64,000 nt of DNA from Nematostella vectensis (GCF_932526225.1 NC_064035.1:16667969-16731968), one strand, 5' to 3'. Shown: positions 18,432 to 32,507, counted from the stretch's first letter. The notes: generated by a model not told the origin, from the letters alone. A program made the numbers and translations.

Positions 18432-20532
18432 ATGCCTCCAAGGAAAAAACGCAAGACTGAAGTGGCTTCTAAAGGTTAGTTACACTTGTAAAGAAATGCA
18501 ATTTTGCTCAATTATTTGGACTAAGTTGCATCTTAGTTTACGAAAATGATCCCACGTGAAACTACTCGCCAAAACATTTTTGTCATTGAAGTACTCTATT
18601 CTGTCTTTTTATCCAGAGCACAAAACTAAGGACACGGCCACGAAATCTCCCCAGGTAAAATCAGTTAACTGAGGGACTAAATGATCAACTCCTGTAAAAC
18701 TGGTGTCTTTTACTAGCTTTTTACCCTATTCATAGATTTACACAAGGTGGCTAATGAAATCAGAACCAGAAAGCAGATTTGAAAATGGAGTTGATGTTAA
18801 GGTACTTTTTATGTTTAGCAGCATCATTAAGAGCACCAATAAAAAGTGTTTTAGAGTGTTTGTGATCAAGTTTTCATGAAAATATTTCTAGTTTGGAATT
18901 GAAGATCTGAAGAGCGAGCCAAAGCAGACGTCATGTTGGGATGGTGTCAGGAATTATCAGGTATTTTATAAAGCCCCAAAGAAAATGTGAATCAATACAA
19001 CCAAGGAGGATTTAATGTTAAGTTTTCAAATCTCCTTGGTGCAAGATGAGCTTTTTTATTCTTGGCCTTAAGAGTATGCTTTTGTTTTATTTTTCTGAAT
19101 GGACCTCAGGCCCGGAACTTCATGCGAGACCAGATGAAGGTTGGCCAGCTTGGGTTTTTCTATCACAGCAACTGTAAGACCCCAGGTATTGCAGGGATTA
19201 TAAAGGTCAGTCTTTGTGTTCTCATAAAATATCGAATATATTTTTAGTTGTGGTAATTTTCTAACTACTGTTTACAATACAGATTGTAAAAGAAGGGTAT
19301 GACGACCACACTCAATTTGACAAAAAAGATCCACATTACGACCCGTAAGTTAGCTTCCTGGGAACCCAGGTTGTAGACTTTGCTGTGATAATATGCAAGA
19401 GTGAGGAGGAACAAGGCCAGGGGGGGTAGGGGTGGGAGAGAGGAGAAAGGAGAAGATGCCCTGGGAGTCTGTTCTATGAAAGAAAGTTCCAAAATGGTTG
19501 AGAAATTACTGGCCCTGATTGTGATTAAAGTTAGCCCTGTCTTATCCCCTTGTTTTCTACCCACGAAACTTTAATGAGGTGTGACTCTTATTATACAACC
19601 ATCACATCAAAATGTTGTGCCGCCTAACACAGAACAGTCTTGCTTACGCTTGTCATTTCCACGTAAAATATTTACGCCATCTATTTTGCTTAAAAGTTCA
19701 ACAACATCTGTTCCCTGTTTCCAATATATGGGAAGCTCTTTGGCCTATGCCCTTGCTAAGCCAAGTATAAATAAGTTTGTTGGCATTTGCCAAGTTCACA
19801 AATTAAATTTAACATGTATATGTAAAAAAAACCTAGCATACTTGAGATGATTTTTTTCCAGGAAATCCAAGAAAGACAGTCCAAGGTGGCAGATGGTTGA
19901 TGTGCAGTTTGTCCGAATGATGAAGAGGTTTATTCCACTCTCTGAGCTGAAAACATACCATGAGGTATGAACAAGACACTGCCAGGGTTAGGAAAGTGAA
20001 ACATAAATTCCTCTTTAGTAAAAGTTCTCCTAGTTTATCACTGATTATACTGACATTTTTATCTCAGAACCACAAGTTATCTGGTGGGCCACTGAAATCT
20101 GTGGCATTATTCACTAGGGCAAGACTATCTGTGCAACCACTAACAGAAGGTAATGGATGCCACTAATGCAGGGCTCCCAGGTGGGAACTCTGATAAAAAC
20201 AGACAGGTGATCATCGGCAAAATCGATTTTAACCCTAAGAATTGGCACTTTGGGCGTGGTCTACAGAAATTCTTACATATTGTAAATAGATATGTTGTTT
20301 AATTTAAGACATGTGCATCAGAGTGGGTTGCACAGGGTAGCTAGGAGCTAAAGTAACCATGAAAAATTGTAACCCCAAGACCTCAGCTCTTCCCTAGAGA
20401 GGACGTTTTAGTTTCATAATATAGCCTGAATAAAATTCCTTTCCTTCCTATATAGATTTAAAACTTACCTTTTTACTTTATGTAGATGAGTTTGATTTCA
20501 TTGTGAGCTTGGAAGACAAGAAATTAGACTAG
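18432..20532 (+). CDS. THYN1: Thymocyte nuclear protein 1 (EVE domain)
   Basis: Nuclear protein whose EVE domain belongs to the PUA-like fold and is thought to bind modified DNA bases. Nine exons: 18432-18474, 18617-18654, 18736-18801, 18892-18960, 19110-19205, 19283-19344, 19862-19964, 20068-20149, 20486-20532; all phases agree, 201 residues. The basic N-terminus PPRKKRK is a likely nuclear localisation signal. The EVE domain starts at WLMKSEPESRFENGVDV and contains QTSCWDGVRNYQARNF, FFYHSNCKTPGIAG, DKKDPHYDP, VDVQFVRMMKRFIPL, GGPLKSVALFTRARLSVQPL and ends DEFDFIVSLE, matching vertebrate THYN1 throughout. A possible poly(A) signal AATAAA is at about 20652. Confidence 0.96.
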
Positions 20533-21062
20533 TAATATGCTGAAAAGACTCCAGATTGATGACAGACAGACAAACAAGGGACACTGAACGTCAAATGAAC
20601 TATTTCTCATATTTTTTTGGGTTCTGACATCATGATTATATGGAAAGCATAAATAAACCACGAGCCTATTATATATTTAATTTAAGTTTTATTATCTTTA
20701 AGATATACAATATCATTTGGACCTCTAACCATTTTTACACTCTTGAGCTTTATTTTACACTTAATCTGTTACTATATGGTTCCACAGTTGTTTGAACTTA
20801 ATAAAAGATGATATGATACTTTCACTTATAAAATAATTGCTGCTGAACTATTCTTTGGTGTACTGTATATTTGTTGTACATATGGTACTAAATGTAAAAA
20901 CAATTTCTGAATAAATACAAAGTTAATAGAAGACACCCAAGTCTTTCCCTTTGCGAGTGAATAAAAAGAGTGTGGACATTCATAAATTATAGGTAGAAGA
21001 CATCGAAAGGGCTAAACTACATTATTTAATAAATATTATTATTTCTAGCATATGGTGTCAGG
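20533..21062. other. Convergent 3' spacer, THYN1 / CCDC177
   Basis: The 3' untranslated ends of two genes meet here tail-to-tail. AT-rich; AATAAA for the plus gene near 20652 and several on either strand between 20800 and 21040. Nothing else recognised. Confidence 0.6.
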
Positions 21063-24000
21063 TTAGCCAAGGCGAATCTGTGATTGGTTCTTATGTCCAG
21101 TTTGCGGGCCTCGACCAACATGAGCTTCTACCTGTGCCTTGTGGGCCATGTTATCGAACGAGCTGAGAAAATAGAGTAAGGAACATAGTTGTTTTTTTTT
21201 TCAAATAAATTATAAGCTACAGAAGTATAAGGTCCATTAATATAATTAGTTACCCTTTAAGAGTCTGCTCTCTCACTAGATCCCGCACAGCTTGTGACGT
21301 CACAGCTGTTTCTCGGCTCTAGAACACAAGTGGCAGTGATAAGTAGAGTAGGCAAGTCCTGTTGCGATTCTCGTTTAGCATGGCATCACAAACTTTCACT
21401 TAACGTGCCACTTTAGATAGGTTCGTCAGATGATGCGACGCTAGCACAGCGTTTTTGTGCAATAAAGTGAATCAATAAGCCAATGGAACCACACGGTTAC
21501 TGGTGGAACCGGTAAATGGTCAAACCAGAACTCTGTGACTCTGGCACGTCGTTTAATCTAAGACGACTACGTAGTTCTGCTACCAGATCCAAAACTAAAC
21601 AAATGAAGTCAGCCAGAACCAATTAATAAAGAAATTTGAGAGAAGAAAGACCACTGCGCAAGCACTAAGGAACTTACGCTGCAAATATAAAGACAACAGA
21701 ATGTTACAGCAAAGTCAATTGTATCGTTGCGCATTATTACACGACACAATTTTTTATCGGTTTCTCTCAATTAAACTCAGAATTTCGTAGTAATTTATCC
21801 GTACGAATTCTATAAACTCCCCGGCCCCTGAAATTTTACCTCGGACTTGCAAAGACATCACATGAATGAAATTAGATGGAAAGCATTTTCACACACATTT
21901 CAACAAATCCGTTGTTGTGATTTCCCGAAACCAGAAAAGAGGCTATTGAAACCTTCTGACGGACTACAGATGGAGAGCCATTTAGAGCCAGAAAATTAAA
22001 TTAAAGAGATTTCAGGCATTCAGTATAGAACTAAAAAAAATACTGATAATAGTAAAAAAAAAAAAACTAATTATTTTCATGCTCGATTTGTTCAATTTTT
22101 TTTTCAGGCGAATTTTGGCTTGTTAAAATTTATTTGGTGAAATATCAAAACAAACCCGTCAGATTTCAAATGGCGATTGCTATTGAAGAGTTAACATAAT
22201 TATATGAATTTACCTTTACTTACAAGTTTGCGAATCTGTTCTTTTTCTATAGTGACCAGCTCACTTCTCTCGTTCTTTATTTCAATGTCCTGCTCAACCG
22301 CCCGCTTTCGACGTTCTTCGTCTTCTTTTACTCTGAGGGAAAAAATTAAATCTTAAAAAAAAAACTGGCATTGACTTCTACTAAAAGGTTCTCTTGCTGA
22401 TATATCAGATGCGTGTCCAGCAGGGAAGTCAAAAGGTTCCGGACCCCACCCTGCTCATTTGCCAAGATGAGTTCGACTCTGGTTGGCACCTTCGTTGGAA
22501 GCTAAGAATACTGTTAATTTGATGTGTGTATTTGGATAGAAAAAGCTCCTAGATGGATCTAGTGACCTATTACCATAGCTAAGGTGCCGATTTGAACTTA
22601 ATTGATCCGTGGTCAGTGAACACCACTCTAGATTCCACCCTGTGGTTTTCGCTATACACGCCCCTGATAATATAAACACAATTCATAGAGTAGCGGATCT
22701 AGACGTTCAAATAGGGGGGAGGGTGACAAGAAAAAAAGATAGAAACATAGAACCAGTCGAGGATAAGGGATTTGCCCAAAAGAGTGGTTATAGAACACCT
22801 ACTATAATCTAAAGTTTCATGCAAGAGTCGTACCTTTGCAGATTCTCTGTATGTTCAAGCTGTTTCTCGGTAAGTTGAGTCCGTGTTTTCTGCTGCTTTT
22901 TGGCGATTTTCATTGACGCAACAACCTCTGCCCTCTTTAAACTCTGCGAAAGAATTGATTATCAAATTATTCTTCTCAACAAAATACTTTTACAAAGATT
23001 TTTACTTCTTAGAGGGGCGCATCGAACCTGATCGAACCTGGTCGAATATAAACGCTTGAAAAGCCAGGGTGAACGCGTAAAACCAAAAGGGAAAGAAAAG
23101 ATTAGGGCGATGGTTGGAAACCTCTCGGTATAGGAGAATCAGTACCTCCTCCTGGTAGGCCTTGAGATTGCGCTGCCAGTCATTTAGCTCCGATTCCATC
23201 CTCTCCAGCTCCTCACGTTGACGACTTACTTTCTCGAGTTTTTTGCGCCTGGAAAGGTAAGGACAAGTAGGAATGAAGTGCTCGGCCGTGTAGAAAAACG
23301 GCCAGACGGCAAACAGACGCATGGAAATACATGTCATACTTGCTGCTCCGCAGTTCGTTATCCCGTTGCATTAGTTGTTGTTCGTAGTTCTCCAGCGCTC
23401 GCAGGTGTTTTTCTGTGATTTGCTGTCGGATGCTCAACTTCTCCTCTCTGCGCAACAGAACACATAGTTTTGGAATATCACTTACAAGCAAGCATCAAAT
23501 GCTTGCAGATATTTTGGCTAGTAAAGCATTCGAGTTCTGCTCATGAACACCATATATAACAAAGCCTATTACTAAGTGACGTGTTTTACTCACTGCGTTT
23601 TCTGAACCACTTTATCCTTCATTTCAGACACCTTCATTTTTTCCTCTTCATTTCGAAGTTTCAGTTTCTTAAACGGACAAAATAAACGTCAACATTTCTT
23701 CTCTCATATCAACGCAAAGTTAGTAATACTGTGTAAAACTTGATGCTAAGGATAATTACGCACCATTTGTTCCTGAGTTAGCTGTCTATTGCGCACGCGC
23801 GAAGCACGTTCGTGTTTATCCAGCAGATTCAGGTAGCTCATGTTTCGCGTCATTTCTTCTTCTCGTTCTTTTCGACGTCGGTTCTGTTCCTAAAAAAAAT
23901 AATAACATCTATTAGTATATTTAAACTCTTGGCGGGCTTCAAACTTACTATATGAGAATTATACCCGGAAAAATGAAATAAAGGCAGACTGAAACACGAT

Positions 24001-27000
24001 ATTTCAAGCTGTTTCTTTATTGTGTATATAATCATTGTCAATATCTCAAACAAAATACCCGTGAAACCATTCAAGTTAGATAAAAAGAGATTGAGGGTGG
24101 ATATTCCCAAAAGTGTCTGCCTTAGGAAGCATCTAAATACATACTTGCTGCCGCTTTTTCTCAGCTTCAGATAACCGTTTGAGTTGCATCTGGTTTTTCT
24201 AAGAGAGAAATAATTGTGTTTTTAATGTGAAGAACACACATTTCAGGAAGAATGGTTGTCAAATGTCTAGCATACCTTAATTTGCTCTTGTTTTTGCTTT
24301 TCCTGTTCCCAGAGAGCCTGTTTACATCGTATGGCTTCTTGCTTTTCTTGTTTCAGTCTTTCTTCTTTTTCTTTTCGGCGTAGACGGGCTTGCATCTAAA
24401 ATCAAAGAAAGGTCTCATGGAGAATTTACAATCAGCCCAGAAGAACCGAATGAAGACTAAAAGGAGAGCAAAAGAGAAAAAGGGTGGCCAGCTGAAGCCA
24501 GCACTTTGCTCCTCCCAGGACAGGGAGCAAGCAAGAATATGCCACATCTCTGCCAAGACTATAAGTGGGGTACGGGTAAAAGATGTTTTAAAGCTTTGAA
24601 ATAAAGTCTCACGCTGGTAATGGAGCTGCTGCTTTTAACTTGTTGTAATATAATTGTATATATTGTCATGTTTATTACTATTATTTATTATTTTTTTTCT
24701 TGAGGGACCACTGTAATTGGCTTAGCGCTTTTGTGGGAGCCCTGCCTTACAGGCAAAACTAATAAAATAAATGAATAATATAAAACAACAACTCGTGACA
24801 TGCGCTGGGTGCATATGGACTATGATTAACAACTCCTTTCTCGTGTCCCTGATCGTATAGAGGGAGGAAGTATGTACCTGTTTGGCGTCCTTGGCCGCGT
24901 ACTGTTCGTAGATCTCAGCGCGTCGCTGTTTTTCCCGTGCCTGTCTCAAGTCGTTCTCTAGCTGCTTTTGCTCGTCCCACTCGAGGTCCAGCATCAAGCG
25001 CTCCTTGCGTAGCTGCTCGGCCTCCTCGTGGCGAGACAGCATCAAGTCAATGATACGCTGATCCTGCAGCATCGAGAAACAATCAGAGATGTTAAAAGAC
25101 GGCGAAACACGCATCTACTTTGGTATTAGTAAAAAAAAAAGGTCCACGCTGACTCCATATGGAACTTTAAGGGACCCTAAAGCGGATTAATTTAGGGGCT
25201 TTTTTTGGAGAACGTATGACAACCGGCGTTAACCGTTATTTGTTTTTTGTTAGCTTTGTTGCAACCTAATAGAAGTACACGTACTGTATCTCCTCGCTGT
25301 CGTTGGCTTTGCATGCGGGAGATACACTATGTACCTTTTTCGACATGCGCTTTCCTTTAACTGCAGTCAACACACACTCAGTCGACATGGTCCTATTGGT
25401 CGGTTTCTTGCCCCACGCGCCGGACATTGAGTTGCAAGAGACATTGCTTCCACGTCGAGAAGGTCGCGGCGACGTTGCCGGTGAACATATTACTGGGGAA
25501 GAGGGAACAGACCACTGACTTCTCACACGGCGAACCTGCGGGCTCATGCATGTTGAGTCGCCAACATTCAAGTCAGACGCCTCGCCCTTTGTTTTCGCAT
25601 CGCGGTGACTGAAACTGTTGCTTTTTCTGCAGAGGAAACAAGCTTGCATGGAACTGATCGCCTCGATCGCATGAAAGATATTTTACACTGTGATCAGAGC
25701 GATTATAACTTTATTACAGTAAAGTATCAATAAATATCGTGTTGTTATTATTAGTAGTTGCTATTTGTTGCTGACAACCTGTAATTCAGTTACGACTGCA
25801 ATTGGTTATTTAAAACGATTGATATATATAAACACTAATCACAAAAGCGCGTGAAAATAGAACAAATCCAAAAACTGAGGCATTATGGGCAAGCTTAATT
25901 TCTTTAATGTTATAAACGCATGTTATTAGTTTCTTTTTTCAGCTTCCTAATATATGGCACATATTTTTCAAATACTAAAGCTATCTTTCCTTACCCAATT
26001 TTTTTCCCAGATGGCGGGCGACCTGCAAAGTCCGATCTTTCCCTAGTCCCCTGTCCATTGACAGATTTCTCCTTCAAGGATACAGGTGCTTCGTCGTAAG
26101 AAATTGTTACCCTAGAGATGTATCATAAAGTTTTTTTTAGATTCCATCCATGCTACTGTACTGCAGTGAAAGCAGGCTGAAAAAAAAAAACACAACAACG
26201 AACTGTGTTCTCCAAAACATTTACTTGGGCAGCTCAGAAATACCAAAAATGTTTTGTTACTAGTACTCTGTGAACTTTTACTCGACAAATGAATAACCGC
26301 TTTCGTAAAACAAAAAGCCTTCGATCTAATTGATGGGCCAATACTAAGTTAAAGGTTATTTGAAATTTTATTAACGAAAGCGAGGATGGAAAACGTTGGG
26401 CAAGAGTTCGCAGGATTCCCCAATTTTTCCGATACACAAATAATAATAATTCCCGCGGAGGGAAGTGGAAAATTGACTAAAATTACTTAATTTCCAAATT
26501 TTCAGCCAATCGCGCAGTGAGCGTTAGGAACGATGATCAGACGAGAACGAGTACCATACTCGTACATACAAATCTGATCCCAGGAATTAGGAGGAAAATT
26601 TACTTTAGGTAAATAGTGAAAATTGATTCAAGGAGTCATTTGAAGCTCACCTTTCCTGGTGCAAATCAGGGGTGGAATGGCTGACAGGCATGCTCGCACT
26701 ACTCGTGTATCTATTTTCTTTCTGCTCCCGTCCGACGGGGGATTCGGTACTTCTGCTGTCTCTGTGTTTGTCAGCTATCCCACGAAGAAACAACGAATGC
26801 GTATCAGAACAGAAAACATCACTAAAATCAAATCTCGTGGAAGGAAAGGCTGGAAAAACTCTCGAGGACATATTTCAGAATGCGTATATTATTCTATTTT
26901 CCGAGAGATTCAGTTTTTATAAAAGTACAAATCAAGTCTTTTTTAAATTAAAAAGACGTTGTTGTGATGCCATTAAGAACTTATTTCTGAGTGTGATATA

Positions 27001-30000
27001 AATTATTAAAAACGTTTAACTACGTAATGCGTCTAGCGTCTCTTTAATAGCGAAAGGTGCGAGTTTTTGTCACGTGTGCCGCGAGACAATCACCCTTCTA
27101 TAATCATTAACACATATAAGTACTAGTTATACACTAATTAGCTAATGAGGTAGTAAAGTAAACTCTCTGGCACAAGGATAAATGTTATAATGCTCTAAGT
27201 TCCTTTACAGACACCCCGCAAACGCACCAAAGCCACCCTTTCTACCCCTTCTAAATTCTCGCACAACGAGATCAATGGATATTAAGAATATCAAATGGAT
27301 TTTGGCACTTTGTCAGAACCTTAGACCCGAGATGAGTACAATTTCAGTTTGACCCGGAACAAATTCACAAAGTACCTTTACAGTCAAATTCGTTTTTACG
27401 CGACCTCGGCGAATCCAAAATCATTGTCTCGTAGTCAGATCAGACACAAGGGGCGGTTTGCCTGGTTTTCTTTGTTTGGATTGACAGACAATGCGCTACT
27501 CCGAAAAATAGAAAGGAATTTCTGAATCTGGGAGGTCGCACAACAACTATTTCGGCATACATGCCAACACTACGGTTTTCACGTGGGGCCTGTTCCTGAA
27601 AAGCCGATTAGCGCTAACCCAGGCTTAAATTTGCCCTAACCCACGATTAAATTTTTACCCCAGGATTAGTTCTGTTCCTGAAAGCTGGTTAGCGCTCACT
27701 CTGGGTTAGTTTGGAGGTAAAATCTAAACCTGCTCGCGAGGTGAGTTAACTCGCTAATCTACGGTTTAGTTGGCGTAACACAGGCCTCCCAAACTTTGTA
27801 GTAAAGTTTCCTAAAATGAAGTTGCCGACAAAAACGACTTTACACAAAAACAATGTATAGGGATAAAATGTCCTAACATTTCGTTTTGTTATATGCGACC
27901 TTCGTTGCGATGCTGACTCGAAAACTGTGCTGGGACAGACAGAAAGTTACATGAAATTTGTAATTGAAATGAATCTGTCTCGCTAGTGTCTCACGCACCA
28001 AATCGAATCCTGCAAGTGACATTTTTAGCAATGAAATGGAGGTAATTACAGGCGATGTAGGTGTTTTGGGGCTTCTCTGCAAAAATAAAACCACCAAAGG
28101 TAAATTTGAGTTATTCTCTATTGATCTACTGGGTATCCTGTGTGAATTGTACTCGTCATAAACCAGTTTTTCACTCGCGTTATTCAGGGTTAGTAAATCG
28201 GGAAAATACTTGGCTTTCGGGAACGGCGAGTTACCCGAAGGTTAGCTAACCTACGATTAGCGAATTTTAACCCAGTATTAGGCGCTGTTAAGTTAATCAG
28301 CCTTTCAGGAACCGGCCCCTGGAGACTCCGTGTTCTTAGGTTAATCTCCGGTTGAAAAAAAGACATCCGTAAAGAAAAGGCAGAAACAGAATAGAAAACA
28401 TAGAGTGAAATGCACTATGAAATGGACTCTGACTAATATATTTTAGCCGTTCTCCTTTCATGGTCTAGAACGAGAACTTGATGTGTATGCTTCAAAGGAA
28501 GACTTTCATTGTTCGCTATGGTAGAAATAAAAAAACTATTTCATTGTAGTAGCAGGGGGCTGGACACTGGTGGCATGTGCCCCCCACCCCCTCCCCCCCA
28601 ACACACACACACACACACACCCAATCAATATAAAATTATAAGGGAATGACCGCAATATTTTTAAAAAGTTTTTTTATCGGGTCCCCAAATATTCTGAGGC
28701 TCGCCACCTTTTCACGTCTTTAATAAAGTAGTTGGAACTTCGAGAACAGTTTTCACGTAAATCCAACATCCGCCACGTTCTATGTTTTTGTCCTAGTATA
28801 TATAAGACAACACAAACAAGATTCATATCTATGAGCACACTCTACTGTATATAGAAGTCTCCTCTACTAACACGTTTTTTTTTTACAGAAAGTAAACCTA
28901 AAATGAAAACCATAAAAAATCAAAGTACCTGCTAGAAATAGTGTCAAATGGTTTTACCTGGACTTGTTTTGGTAAATTCTCCAATAACGGCATCACTGTC
29001 TCTTCTTCCTTGCTCTTGGATAATTCTCTCTCTTTCTTCCCTGCACAACTTGAGTTTCCCTAAAGAAATTGGAATCAGAATCAGCCTTCCACTCTACTGA
29101 ATGATATGTCAGATAGTTAGTGAATCACATGCTTTGCAAAATGTTGTTGTAGTTATCAATAAAACACAAGAATGACTATACTGTAGGTAATTTAGATGAC
29201 TCAAGGCTTTTAGTAACAGTTATTTATGATGACCACCAAACTTGTTTAAAAAATAAGTGTATGATTGATATAATCAGATCTGCAAAACTCAAGTTGAAAT
29301 GCACAATATCCTGTTTAAATCATTTTTTCGCTTGTTGTATATGCGTATTTAGACATACCCTTTTTTATACTCTCACAGACTAGATTCTCAAAAGATGTCA
29401 CATGAGTATAACTTGAACAACAGTTATACAACTGCTGAAATTATTGCATTTTAAATCTATCTAATTGCATTTTTTGTCGATGCACACTGTGACATTATGA
29501 GTACATCTACTGCTTGCAAGATTTTCTATTTATTACCATGGTTCAAAAGCACAATGAAATGCACACAACAAGAAAATATCATGGACGGATCCAGGGGGCG
29601 GATTAGGTGATGTTGCTTGACAAAATCAAAATAAAGAATACTTTTTCTCTGCCTCTCATGCTCCTGGAATACTTCATGGACAGCTTCATGTGAGTAGTTT
29701 GTGTCATAAAGGGCTTGGAACTCATCCAGGAACTCTTCATAAGACTTGTGAAGTAACTCAACAGGCTGCAATGGCAATGGAAATGATAGAGCCCTAACAT
29801 GGGTGGTAGGTAGGGGGAGGGGGTGTTAGGTAGGGGGAGGGGGTGGGGGTGGTAGGTGGGGGGAGGGGCTGGGCTAGAATAACGACAGGCTACAAATAAC
29901 AACATCACAAAACTCTCCCATTGGGAAAAAAATTGATCAGAGGGGTTGGGGGGATTCAGAAAAAAAAGAAAATTGGGGGCACAGCCACACCCCAACTGGT

Positions 30001-32220
30001 CATATCCTTAATTTCTGAAAATATTAATAAATTAAATTAAAAAATAATAATAATAGTAAAAAAATAATGAGGGCACTTGTATGACACCAGTGCCCTCGTT
30101 TCTCCTATGCACAGGGAAAGGGAAGGAGTTTGTTTATTTTTGTGGGCCAAAGCTACAAAAAGCCCTTTTCCCCACTTTAACTCTTCCAGAAATACCAATC
30201 ATACCTTGATGCCAAACCTTGCACACGCCTGGAACAAATTAAAATTGGCATACTTGAGTACAAGAAAAAAAATAGGCAAGCAAATAAATAATGTTGTATA
30301 AGCTAAGTGCCAGCCCAACCCATCGCCTCCCCTCACACCCCCCCCATCCCCATCCCCCACAAACACAACAAGCATTGTGTAATCAAAGGGCCCCCGAATG
30401 GTATTTCGCGAGCACCCCGTTTTTTATGCGAGACCGACCATTTTTAGTTGTTGAATAAATCGAGCAGCAAGCACTTTAAAAAATACAATGCGAGTAAGGC
30501 AGAAAGGATTGCACGGGCATGCAAGCATAAGCCGAAAACTGCGAGCACATCAAAATTTCGGGGGACCATTCAGGGGCCCAATCAAAATACATTTACTGTA
30601 GGTTACCTCTAAAGACCTTGGGCTTGTCAACACATATCTGCTTTCTTCTGTCCCTGGTTCATCAAAGTTGTACAAGTCGAGGTGGTCTGGGGCAGCTGCC
30701 TTATTTTGTCTTGATGATTCTGTGACAAAATAAACAATCAAAATGTTACAACATTCAAATGTATAAAGCACAGTAAAGCAAGTTCTTCCATAAAAAGATG
30801 TAACATAGAGGTTATCTAGCACATATTTTTCCCAGTACGACCATTAGGCTCATATTTTTAATCATTGCTCATATAAATCCTTTTATTAAGAAGTGACATC
30901 TTTCAGTATTTAAGTGGCATCTTTCAGTATTTTCATTGATATAAATTATTCTGACTTATAGGAGGCATAAGAGTCTGCATGTATTTTTTTATCCCAGAAA
31001 AAACTTCATCACTAAGTTAATATTACTTAGGGTCTGATAAATACATGATTAATGTAGTGAACTCTGTGCATTTGCAGCTTTTGCGGTCAGTATAACATAC
31101 AGTACGTTAGTTTTTAATATGATCTTACAGTAACTGCAGTTGCAGTACTCAAGACTCCTTTCCCCCTTATGAAGGGCATGGAATTCAGTTTATGCAACCA
31201 TGTAAATTTTAATTGCTCCAGTTTTCAGATCAAATGCGCTATTGCTCTGATGTGGTAGAGATAAAATGCTATGACATAGCATCTAATGACTCATTTATGC
31301 GACAGGCTTTGCTGATATAAAACCTCTTAATGGAAAGTACCAGACATTTTTGTCAGTTCAAAATGTCAAATGGAAATTACATTCATCTTTAAAAAAAAGT
31401 GAAAAAAAAAAAAAAACAGGGGGATAAGCAAGATGATGAAAATGCTTTAATTGAAAATGCTTTAATTGAAATATCTGAACTGAATAATTATAACCCCCAT
31501 AAAAGCAGTCATGGTGTAACCATTACTTAACTTGTATACTGTCACTTATAGAACTAAATGTTTCTTTTATATTTTACTTAAGTTATATTACTTTTTTAAT
31601 CATACCTAGAACATAGATTTTTAGATTAAACTAGACTTGTCTTTGCCCTCCAAATTTACTGGACATTTCTATTCGAAAAAGTAAATCCTATAAAACGCGA
31701 CCATCTACAGTACTGCCCTCCGGAAAAAAATGAATTTCCGATAATAACAATGAAAAGGTCTCCACACAACGAGAAAATCATTTTTGTTATGAATTATACA
31801 CTAGTTATGGTGTTTGATTGTTTTACTAGAAAACGCACATGGAAGACAGCTTTTTTAACCTCTTCAAGAAAATGTATAAGTAATATCAAACCGCTCAAAA
31901 GAGTATAAATTTTAACGGCATTGCAAAGCACAAATGTTGTGTTTATGTTGTCATGCATGGGCTTGATATTACTTATTTCTTGCTACCTTTTATATCGAAT
32001 TGGATTTGTCGTGTGGGGCTTGGTGTGCGTTCTCCTAGTGTAAAAATGGCAGAAATACATGCATTAGTATCAAATCAATCGAATACCTGCGTGCTATCGT
32101 ACAAGTGACAATTCAACAGGTCCAAACAAGCGTTTACTTACCCGACTTGTCAAATAGCCTTTGCCAGTCGTCAGTTTCGTCGCGAGTTTCCGCCCAAATA
32201 TACTCGCGATTTCGAGACAT
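21063..32220 (-). CDS. CCDC177: CCDC177-like coiled-coil protein, 19 exons
   Basis: Function unknown in any animal. Exons in order of transcription: 32220-32142, 30719-30607, 30228-30205, 29765-29642, 29059-28958, 26849-26651, 26111-25995, 25626-25281, 25063-24878, 24395-24276, 24198-24145, 23889-23764, 23667-23594, 23447-23340, 23248-23146, 22943-22834, 22332-22224, 21318-21254, 21162-21063. Phases agree throughout; 752 residues against 707 in human. The N-terminal block reads DHLDLYNFDEPG, ESRYVLTSPRSLEACARFG, KPVELL, which is the vertebrate CCDC177 signature. A Ser-rich, poorly conserved middle follows, then from DQRIIDLMLSRH a long charged coiled coil. The C-terminus SRETAVTSQAVRDLVREQT..SFDNM aligns without gaps to the human end. 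The donor at 25281 (TAC/GTGTAC) is weak and is the least certain junction. Confidence 0.9.
22440..22630. repeat. Dispersed repeat, inverted partner at 49.98-50.16 kb
   Basis: The phrase ttggatagaaaaagctccta followed by gatggatctagtgacctatt recurs, reverse-complemented, near 50020-50070 in the PEX12 intron. Flanking similarity (cagtg..aac, ccacyct) is weaker. Family unknown. Confidence 0.6.
24640..24800 (+). repeat. Possible LINE 3' tail
   Basis: AT-rich stretch, then gagggaccactgtaattggct and tagcgcttttgtgggagc, then an A-rich tail with aaataaatgaataata. This looks like the 3' end of a non-LTR retrotransposon, but no reverse transcriptase is nearby. Confidence 0.3.
27595..28319. mobile_element. 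Inverted-repeat element, about 725 bp
   Basis: Left end ggggcctgttcctgaaaag, right end cctttcaggaaccggcccc, inverted. Inside, phrases such as gattagcgctaaccc and aggttagctaacc recur in both orientations. No transposase. It lies in a CCDC177 intron. Target duplication not resolved. Confidence 0.75.
28560..28622. repeat. C-rich and (AC)n microsatellite
   Basis: ccccccaccccctcccccc followed by about ten AC repeats, in a CCDC177 intron. Confidence 0.9.
30205..30228 (-). other. CCDC177: 24-nt microexon of CCDC177
   Basis: The eight codons ACARFGIK lie between acceptor gttccag and donor gtatga. They bridge SPRSLE and PVELL exactly as in the human protein (SLEACARCAVKPVELL), so this tiny exon is supported by homology on both sides. 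Length is a multiple of three, so skipping would keep frame. Confidence 0.85.
30388..30579. mobile_element. 192-bp MITE with 7-bp target duplication
   Basis: Ends gggcccccgaatggt and accattcaggggccc are inverted. Flanks are identical aatcaaa (30381-30387 and 30580-30586). Lies in a CCDC177 intron. Confidence 0.85.
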
Positions 32221-32507
32221 TAGCCCCAAGAAATTTGTAATTAGATAATTGGTATCAGTGTAGGTAGTATTCTGTCAAGATGTATGCTTGATCGAGAAGT
32301 GAGATTTGTCGCAATAAGGCCATGTCTGGTATGACCTTTCATAGTCCTCGTTGTTGATTCAAAAAAAGCAACACCTCCTATGTATCGTTACCAGTCCCAC
32401 TCGCGCCCGCGATACATGTGTAAGTTGGTCCGTGTAAGTTGTTGAGAGAAACTACAATCACCGCTCTGGGAAGAAACACACCAAAACTTGAATATTTTAG
32501 ACAAACT

